Notes under the pieces: model-generated
Database searches by the model: none
Seen by the model: the letters and a program-made list of their open reading frames with translations, nothing else
Told to the model about the DNA's origin: nothing
Assembly: GCA_902538515.1 (NCBI GenBank)
Contig: CACBFH010000003.1
Span: forward strand, 1 to 64,000
Source of the DNA: an uncultured Prochlorococcus sp.
GTDB lineage: Bacteria > Cyanobacteriota > Cyanobacteriia > PCC-6307 > Cyanobiaceae
Direction: 5' to 3'
Length of the DNA stretch: 64,000 bases
Shown: piece by piece, positions 57,513 to 64,000 of the stretch
Position numbering within the stretch: position 1 is the first letter of the stretch
How the letters are laid out: the number at the start of each line of letters is the position of its first letter
Program-made: the position numbers and the translations under genes

Positions 57513-57785
57513 AATTTCCTGAATGTTGTATTTATTCAAATGATATAAACAAAAATATTTCTTATTTTTAAAAATGAAAATCAATCAAAGAGATTTTTTA
57601 TGGAGAATTTAGTAGATGTTCTAATTACTGTTCTAAAAAATACAATCTAAATTTTGTATTATTTAGTACCTATTGATAACTTTTTTATTTTTGATGTTCT
57701 ATATACTGTTATTAATACTATATCAAATAAGCTGAATTATATCTTCGGCTTACCAATATTCGGCAAAAAAGAGATCAAAGAAATA

Positions 57786-57812
57786 AAAAAGTCACCTTTT
57801 TAGGGTGACTTT
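57786..57812 (-). terminator. intrinsic terminator downstream of tRNA-Asn
   Basis: Minus strand AAGTCACC-CTAAAAA-GGTGACTT followed by TTTT; stem 57791-57796/57804-57809 plus A/T extension. Confidence 0.7.
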
Positions 57813-57836
57813 AGATTACTTTTTTGAAATTATAAA

Positions 57837-57908
<72 letters not shown>

Positions 57909-57957
57909 ATATAAAGTGAATTTAGCTCTTTAAAGTACCTTATGACAAGTACAAGAG

Positions 57958-58644
57958 TTAATTATATTGAAATTTTGATGGTTCTTGCCAACTAGATAAA
58001 TTACCATTTTTCAACTCTGCTACTGCATCAGCATAAGTTAATTCTTCATAACGATGAGTAATCCACAAAGCTGATAAAGGTTTTTTACGGTCACTTGTAA
58101 GATTTTTAATAGTTTTTAAAACTTTTAATTGGCTGGTTTGATCAAGTAACGCTGTAGGCTCGTCTAAAAGAATAAAATTTCTATTACTAATCAGAGCGCA
58201 TGCAATAGTTAAGCGTTGTTTTTGTCCACCGCTCAAAGTATGAACTGGCCTTTTTTCAAAACCAGTCATTCCAACCTGATCAAGCACATATTCAATTTTT
58301 TTATTAATTTCATTTTGACTTATATTCTGATTAATATTAATCAGAAGTTCACTCCTACAATTTGGCATCAATATTTGATGATCAGGGTTTTGAAATACCA
58401 TGCCAATATTTGCATTAGAGTCAATGACGCCATTTTTGGGTTTGATTATTCCATTAATTAATTTTAAAAGAGTACTTTTTCCACTTCCGTTTTTACCTAC
58501 GACCATCCAAAATCCAGGTTTTTTTATTGAGAAGTTACATTTAAAAATTAAATTTTCTTTTTCTCCAAGATATGAAAAAGAAACATCTTTGAATTTAATA
58601 TGAGGTATTTCATTTTCAAGGGAATCTCGCATTAATTCTATCAA
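57958..58644 (-). CDS. ABC transporter ATP-binding protein (CbiO/EcfA-like), no adjacent permease; start may be ATG at 58632
   Basis: Walker A VGKNGSGKSTLLKLI, signature LSGGQKQRL, Walker B FILLDEPTA. Confidence 0.9.
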   Translation of the reverse strand: MIELMRDSLENEIPHIKFKDVSFSYLGEKENLIFKCNFSIKKPGFWMVVGKNGSGKSTLLKLINGIIKPKNGVIDSNANIGMVFQNPDHQILMPNCRSELLININQNISQNEINKKIEYVLDQVGMTGFEKRPVHTLSGGQKQRLTIACALISNRNFILLDEPTALLDQTSQLKVLKTIKNLTSDRKKPLSALWITHRYEELTYADAVAELKNGNLSSWQEPSKFQYN

Positions 58645-58919
58645 TCTATGTTGAGAGAAAATCCTGGCCTTTTAGCTCCTCCTGCTACTGATGATTTTTC
58701 ATATATCTGAACAGAAATGATTTCTTTAGCTCTTACAGCAATTAATTTATCTTTCACTTTGTCACAACTTAATTCGATCAAGTTTGTGGATTCTAAAGTT
58801 TCATTCATAGAACTTTTTATTTCATCATAAATTCGTTTAACATCATCAAATTCTTTCTTCTGAATTGAAAGTGGAAAAGGTGAATATCTCAGACTTAGTT
58901 CTAACGAATACATAATCAT
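58641..58919 (-). CDS. UPF0367-like conserved cyanobacterial protein
   Basis: MYSLELSLRYSPFPLSIQKKEFDDVKRIYDEI...IELSCDKVKDKLIAVRAKEIISVQIYEKSS pattern. Confidence 0.72.
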   Translation of the reverse strand: MIMYSLELSLRYSPFPLSIQKKEFDDVKRIYDEIKSSMNETLESTNLIELSCDKVKDKLIAVRAKEIISVQIYEKSSVAGGAKRPGFSLNID

Positions 58920-59066
58920 AATAAAGACTTCCTTTTATATTACTAAATATTTTTTCTCAGGAAGTTATTTAAATTAAATTCTTTTGAGAAAATTATATAA
59001 AAGATCTTTAAATACAATTATTATGAATATTAGGAGAATTTATTTTGCATTTTAAAAAATAATTGC

Positions 59067-60035
59067 ATGGAAATAGCAAATGATATAACTTCACTAGTTG
59101 GAAATACCCCATTAGTTAAATTAAATCGAATCAAAAAGTATTTTGATTGTTATCCAGAAATAATAGCCAAATTAGAAAGTTTCAATCCATCAGCGTCCGT
59201 TAAGGATCGGATCGCTTATTCAATGTTATGTAAAGCTGAAGAAGAAGGTTCGATAACGCCAGATAAAACAACGTTAATTGAAGCAACTAGTGGAAATACT
59301 GGCATCGCATTAGCAATGGTTGCTGCAGCAAAAGGCTATAAATTGATATTAACTATGCCGGATACGATGAGTATCGAGAGAAGGGCAATGTTGAGAGCAT
59401 ATGGAGCTGAATTACAGCTAACACCGGGAAAAGACGGAATGAAAGGAGCTTTAGATTTAGCTAATGAGTTGTCTTCAACCATTACAAATAGCTATCAATT
59501 TAATCAGTTTGAAAACTTTGCTAATCCAGATATCCATGAAAGAACGACGGCTCAAGAAATATGGTCCCAATCCAATAACAATTTAGATGGACTAGTTACA
59601 GGAGTAGGCACAGGAGGAACAATTACTGGTTGTGCACGTTTTTTGAAAAAAGTTAATCCAAATTGCAAAATTTATGCAGTAGAGCCTAAAAAAAGTGCTG
59701 TGATTTCCGGAGAAAAAGCAGGATCTCATTCGATTCAAGGAATTGGCGCAGGTTTCGTACCAAAAGTTCTTGATACTAAATTAATTGATGAAATTATAAA
59801 AATAGATGACGATGAAGCATTTTATTATGGGCGTTTATTAGCTAGATTGGAAGGCCTTTTATCTGGCATCAGCAGCGGTGCAGCTTTAGCAGCAACTATA
59901 AAAATCGGCAAAAGAAAAGAACTAATGAATAAAAGATTGATAGTTATTCTTCCAAGTTTTGGAGAAAGATATTTATCAACAGCAATGTTTGAATCTAATA
60001 CTTCAATTCAAGCCAGAAAAGATGGTTATCTCTAA
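59067..60035 (+). CDS. cysK: cysteine synthase
   Basis: LVGNTPLVKLNRI, NPSASVKDRIAYSM, EATSGNTGIALA, GTGGTITG. Confidence 0.96.
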   Translation: MEIANDITSLVGNTPLVKLNRIKKYFDCYPEIIAKLESFNPSASVKDRIAYSMLCKAEEEGSITPDKTTLIEATSGNTGIALAMVAAAKGYKLILTMPDTMSIERRAMLRAYGAELQLTPGKDGMKGALDLANELSSTITNSYQFNQFENFANPDIHERTTAQEIWSQSNNNLDGLVTGVGTGGTITGCARFLKKVNPNCKIYAVEPKKSAVISGEKAGSHSIQGIGAGFVPKVLDTKLIDEIIKIDDDEAFYYGRLLARLEGLLSGISSGAALAATIKIGKRKELMNKRLIVILPSFGERYLSTAMFESNTSIQARKDGYL

Positions 60036-60051
60036 TGCATAATTTATAAAA

Positions 60052-60729
60052 ATGGAAAAAAATTTATATGAAGAATTAGGTCTCAAACAAAATGCAACCA
60101 GAAGTGAAATTAAATCTTCATATCGCGCTTTGGTTAAGAAACATCATCCAGATGCAGGCGGCAAGAAAGAACGTTTTCTTGCAATACAAAATGCCTGGGA
60201 AACTCTAAATGACCCTATCAAAAAGAAACAATACGATAGCAGTTTTTCCTTTTCCAGCTCATCATTTGATTCATTAAATGAAAATTGGGAAGAGAAATTT
60301 AATTCAAAAAAACATAATTCTTCAATTAAGGACAAAGAAGTTGAAATATGGATTAAAGAAATTTATAGTCCGATAAATAGATTAATTAGTCAAATCATTA
60401 AACCTTTGAATAACGAAATAAAAGAACTATCTGCGGATCCATATGATAACGAACTAATGGAAAATTTTTGCAAATATATTATTCTTTCACAAAAGAAAAT
60501 AGAAAAAGTTGAAAAAATTTATAACAAAAAAATAGTTCCAAAGTCTATTTCAGCTTTAGGCCTCAATCTTTATCATTGTTTTTCACAAGTTAAAGATGCG
60601 CTATCAGAATTTGATAGATATACACAAGGTTACGTAGATAATTACTTATTTGATGGCAAAGAAATGATCAAAGAAGCAAAAAGAATACAATCAAAGATGT
60701 CTATAGAGAAAAAAAATAAAAACTTTTAG
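60052..60729 (+). CDS. DnaJ-domain protein
   Basis: NLYEELGLKQNATRSEIKSSYRALVKKHHPDAGG J domain with HPD; unrelated C-terminus. Confidence 0.92.
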   Translation: MEKNLYEELGLKQNATRSEIKSSYRALVKKHHPDAGGKKERFLAIQNAWETLNDPIKKKQYDSSFSFSSSSFDSLNENWEEKFNSKKHNSSIKDKEVEIWIKEIYSPINRLISQIIKPLNNEIKELSADPYDNELMENFCKYIILSQKKIEKVEKIYNKKIVPKSISALGLNLYHCFSQVKDALSEFDRYTQGYVDNYLFDGKEMIKEAKRIQSKMSIEKKNKNF

Positions 60730-60740
60730 ATATAAAAATT

Positions 60741-60977
60741 TTATTGAGTATATTCTTTAAGTTGATCTAATTTCAACCAAACATCTGGAACAGGTCTGCG
60801 CCATCGAACCTGAGCGTATTCGTCTTTGACTGATAAAATCTCTCCAGGACCTTCAAAGACATAATTAGGTAGATCATCATTACTGGCTAGAGCTTCGATA
60901 CTTTTTATATAATTTTCTTTATCGACAAAAACTAAGCTTCCTTTCTTGAGAGGTTTCTTTGGAATAGAATCTGTCAT
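60741..60977 (-). CDS. ndhO: NAD(P)H-quinone oxidoreductase subunit O
   Basis: LKKGSLVFVDKENYIKSIEALASNDDLPNYVFEGPGEILSVKDEYAQVRWRRPVPDVWLKLDQLKEY. Confidence 0.94.
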   Translation of the reverse strand: MTDSIPKKPLKKGSLVFVDKENYIKSIEALASNDDLPNYVFEGPGEILSVKDEYAQVRWRRPVPDVWLKLDQLKEYTQ

Positions 60978-61113
60978 AATAAATTCAAGAAAGTAATTTG
61001 AAGTTTATTATACAAAAACTTGTTTGAAAACTATTAAAAAAAATTTATACCGGAATAATAATTACAAACCTCTAAAAAATTTAATAGCCTTAAATGATAA
61101 ACATTTATAAAGT

Positions 61114-62040
61114 ATGCGTCTTTTACTACTTGGCTGCACTGGATTTGTTGGTAAAGAATTAGTACCAACACTTCTCAATGAAAATAACGAAATATACATT
61201 GTAAGTAGAAAACCCATTAGTAAATTAAAACTTGATATAGATTTCAATAAGTTTAAATTTTTTCAAATAGATTTATCAAAAGAGAAAAACTGGAATAACG
61301 AAAATCTTCTAAATATTTTAAGAGAGACAGATGGAATTATTAACTTGATGGGAGAACCCATAGCAGAAAAAAAATGGACTTCTGAACAAAAACAGGAGAT
61401 TGAAAATAGTCGTATAAACACCACGAAATTTATGATGAAGACCCTTAAAAATTTAAAAATAAACCCAAAAGTCATTATAAATGGATCAGCTATAGGTTAT
61501 TACGGTACAAGTTTGTCTAGTGAATTCACTGAAAATAGTCCTGGAGGAAAAGACTTTTTATCTAATCTTTGCAAAAAATGGGAAGCGGTCGCCGCTGAAA
61601 AACCATTTTTCTCAAGGTTAGTTATTTTTAGAATTGGAATTGTTCTTGAGAACGACGGAGGAGCATTAGGGAAAATGCTCCCTATATTTAAAGTTGGATT
61701 AGGTGGACCAATTGGAGATGGTAAGCAATGGATGAGTTGGATTCATAGAACTGATTTATGTGCATTAATTATTCAAGCATTAGTTGATAAAAAGTATTCT
61801 GGAGTATTTAATGCTGTTGCACCAAATCCAGTATTAATGAGAGAATTTTCTCAGACTTTAGGCAAATGTCTGAATAGACCTAATTTACTTCCAGTGCCTG
61901 GAGCGGTATTAAAAATATTATTAGGAGATGGAGCGAAGGTTGTTTTAGAAGGACAAAAAGTAATTAGCAGTAAAATCAAAAATTATAATTTTAAATATCC
62001 TCTTCTTGAGAAAGCAATTTCCGCCTCCACCAAGAATTAA
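61114..62040 (+). CDS. TIGR01777-type NAD-dependent epimerase (SulA/YfcH-like)
   Basis: LLLGCTGFVGKELVPTLL, INLMGEPIAEKKWTSEQKQEI, SAIGYYGT, WMSWIHRTDL. Confidence 0.92.
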   Translation: MRLLLLGCTGFVGKELVPTLLNENNEIYIVSRKPISKLKLDIDFNKFKFFQIDLSKEKNWNNENLLNILRETDGIINLMGEPIAEKKWTSEQKQEIENSRINTTKFMMKTLKNLKINPKVIINGSAIGYYGTSLSSEFTENSPGGKDFLSNLCKKWEAVAAEKPFFSRLVIFRIGIVLENDGGALGKMLPIFKVGLGGPIGDGKQWMSWIHRTDLCALIIQALVDKKYSGVFNAVAPNPVLMREFSQTLGKCLNRPNLLPVPGAVLKILLGDGAKVVLEGQKVISSKIKNYNFKYPLLEKAISASTKN

Positions 62041-62260
62041 TACCGTTTACTAAAGCACCAATAATAAGAATTGTTATCAATGGAACTACAAGAGGATTCC
62101 AAACTATCTGAATAAAATTAATAAAAATAAATATCCCATTAAATTGCATGATGATTGCAAAAATAAAAAATATTGCAAAAAAAATGACTGTAAATAAATT
62201 TATTAATAACAAATTATCAATAATTTGTTTTAACTTATTTTGATTATTCTCCTCAGTCAT
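61991..62260 (-). CDS. small membrane protein, hypothetical
   Basis: Two hydrophobic segments; same-strand operon with the 62253 gene; 50-bp tail overlap with epimerase. Confidence 0.65.
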   Translation of the reverse strand: MTEENNQNKLKQIIDNLLLINLFTVIFFAIFFIFAIIMQFNGIFIFINFIQIVWNPLVVPLITILIIGALVNGINSWWRRKLLSQEEDI

Positions 62261-63455
62261 CTTTTATAACAATATTCATATCATCAACCATTTTAAGACA
62301 AGATTTGTTTTCACCCAGTCTTTTTTTAGCATTTTCATTACATGCGATCATAAACTTCTTATTTAGCTGTATAAGGTATATTATTTTTATGATCAATTTA
62401 ATTGTCTGGTTGATTTGATCATTTTTGTCTTTAAAATTACTGGCACAAAAAACATATTTTCCAAGCAAACGTCTTTGCGCTTCTGCAAAAGATTTTGTAA
62501 ATTGTGGACCTTTACCTTCAATCTGAATAACCGGTTTTCCTAATCCAATCGCTTGCTCTGCTGCTGTTCCTGCCATGCTAATACAGCATCTACTTTTCAA
62601 TAATATTTTGTCAAAATTATTCCAATATATATTTACTTCTAAAAATTTGTATTGGCATTTCAAGAGATTATTATCTTTTATATTTTCTTTTTTTAACCAT
62701 CCTCTTTTTTGAAGTATCTCCTTTATTTTTGATGAAGATAGGGCATTAACTATTGCAAAATTAAACTGAATTTTTTGAAAATATCTTAAATCTGACAATG
62801 CCTCTAATACCTCTAAAATCAAAACAAAATTATCCAAAATCTCAGGGAATCTACTTCCTGGAAATAATCCAATACAAAATTCATCTTTATTTAATTCTTT
62901 GTTGCTAGGAAAAAACTTATCCATAAATGGGTTGCCTAAAAAAGACACTTTCTTTTTTAACTGTAAAGTTAAATCATTAGCTGTAAGGGAATCTCTCGTA
63001 TATATTTTTTTTGCTTTTTGTGAGATCAAGAAAAATTTAGAAGGCCATGGTAATTTCAACTTCCCTTCATAATGGCTGGAATAAGCAACTAGATATGTAA
63101 AAAAATCTTTCTTACAAACCCATGCAAAAAAAACTGGCACAATATCTCCAACTACAAAAAAATAATCATATTTTTTGCTTATTTTAAAAGTTAAATACAA
63201 TTTTTTTAGAAGATAAAATATTTCACCTCCTAATATCTCAGTAAGTCTGCCCTTAAAGGAATTATAACCAATTCCTCCAGTTCTAAATTCCTTAGTTTTA
63301 CCTATAATCTTAATTTTTGCTTTTTTGTAATGGTTTCCTATACCAACTATTGGCAAAGCATGAACAGAATAACCACTTTTTAGGAATTGTTTAGCTATTA
63401 GACTGCCAGATAGATCTTCTCCATGCCCATTACTTAAAATTAAAATCTTAAACAA
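62253..63455 (-). CDS. lipid-A-disaccharide synthase-related protein (TIGR03492-like)
   Basis: ILILSNGHGEDLSGSLIAKQFL, LFPGSRFPEI, MAGTAAEQAIGLGKPVIQIEGKGPQFT. Confidence 0.87.
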   Translation of the reverse strand: MFKILILSNGHGEDLSGSLIAKQFLKSGYSVHALPIVGIGNHYKKAKIKIIGKTKEFRTGGIGYNSFKGRLTEILGGEIFYLLKKLYLTFKISKKYDYFFVVGDIVPVFFAWVCKKDFFTYLVAYSSHYEGKLKLPWPSKFFLISQKAKKIYTRDSLTANDLTLQLKKKVSFLGNPFMDKFFPSNKELNKDEFCIGLFPGSRFPEILDNFVLILEVLEALSDLRYFQKIQFNFAIVNALSSSKIKEILQKRGWLKKENIKDNNLLKCQYKFLEVNIYWNNFDKILLKSRCCISMAGTAAEQAIGLGKPVIQIEGKGPQFTKSFAEAQRRLLGKYVFCASNFKDKNDQINQTIKLIIKIIYLIQLNKKFMIACNENAKKRLGENKSCLKMVDDMNIVIKDD

Positions 63456-63456
63456 T

Positions 63457-63885
63457 TTAAAATTCCAACCATTTTTTTACTTTAGTTAATTCAGGCCACT
63501 CTGGATATCTACTTAATCCGTCTTCAACAGATTCTTTCAACTCACTTTTCACATCTGGCATCATCATAGACATTTTTTTTATTAACTCAATATGATCCCT
63601 AACACCTTTATTATTAGTAGCCAAAAGAGCTAAAGACAAATTCATTCTTGCTTGTGGGTCTTGCTGATTTAATCGAACAGCTTGTCTGGCAGCTGACAAA
63701 GCTTCTTCATTATTTTTCAAAAGTAATTGAAGCCATGATAAACAAGTCCAAGCAGCAAAATGATTTGGTATTTGCTGTATAATTTTTTGAAAATCTTGAA
63801 CGATTGGAATTAAATCTTGCCCTGCTTTATATCTTGATAAAGCTGCATTAAAATCCTCTTCGATAGGATTAATTTCGTTATTCAT
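63457..63885 (-). CDS. TPR-repeat protein
   Basis: NHFAAWTCLSWLQLLLKNNEEALSAARQAVRLNQQDPQARMNLSLALLA. Confidence 0.8.
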   Translation of the reverse strand: MNNEINPIEEDFNAALSRYKAGQDLIPIVQDFQKIIQQIPNHFAAWTCLSWLQLLLKNNEEALSAARQAVRLNQQDPQARMNLSLALLATNNKGVRDHIELIKKMSMMMPDVKSELKESVEDGLSRYPEWPELTKVKKWLEF

Positions 63886-63891
63886 TATTTA

Positions 63892-64000
63892 TTAAACTGC
63901 AAAAGAGCTTCCACAACCGCAAGTTTGAGAGGCATTGGGATTTACAAAATTAAAGCCACCTCCAATTAATTCCTTACTAAAATCTAACTGCATTCCATAA
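63892..64000 (-). CDS. HesB/IscA/SufA-type iron-sulfur assembly protein, 5' end outside window
   Basis: Reverse-complement translation [36 protein letters not shown]-terminal CGCGSSF signature. Confidence 0.93.
   Translation of the reverse strand, partial: YGMQLDFSKELIGGGFNFVNPNASQTCGCGSSFAV

Noticed and set aside
58216-58603. Two antisense ORFs opposite the ABC ATPase
   Set aside because: They overlap Walker A/B coding sequence and have no independent support.

Overview
The window is an AT-rich, very compact stretch of the core genome of a marine picocyanobacterium. Gene order, codon use and the photosynthesis/NDH-1 gene set look like high-light-adapted Prochlorococcus; this is inferred from content and no strain is assigned. 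I support about 75 protein-coding genes (partial mnmE at the left edge, partial HesB/IscA-type gene at the right edge), one tRNA-Asn(GTT) with a likely terminator, and no CRISPR array, transposon, prophage or rRNA. Groups present: NDH-1 subunits (ndhH, ndhA-I-G-E, ndhD, ndhF, ndhM, ndhO), phylloquinone genes (menF, menA, menC, menE, menI), carotenoid genes (pds/crtP, crtB, candidate Z-ISO), the regulators RpaA, RpaB and PedR plus a NarL-type regulator, and rpaB-plsX-fabH-fabD-plsC. I see no clear undescribed multi-gene system. The best leads are: (1) a prfB programmed +1 frameshift (CTT TGA C) that the ORF track misses; (2) a roughly 128-aa N-terminal extension on PlsX with a degenerate Ala/Ser/Val/Gly heptad repeat; (3) a roughly 1.1-kb low-coding-density pocket between rpaA and tRNA-Asn holding a small orphan ORF that looks phage-related; (4) a secreted metallo-beta-lactamase-fold protein that lacks the canonical HxHxDH motif; (5) nearly every convergent gene pair abutting or overlapping. 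All product names come from reading the translations; no database search was run.
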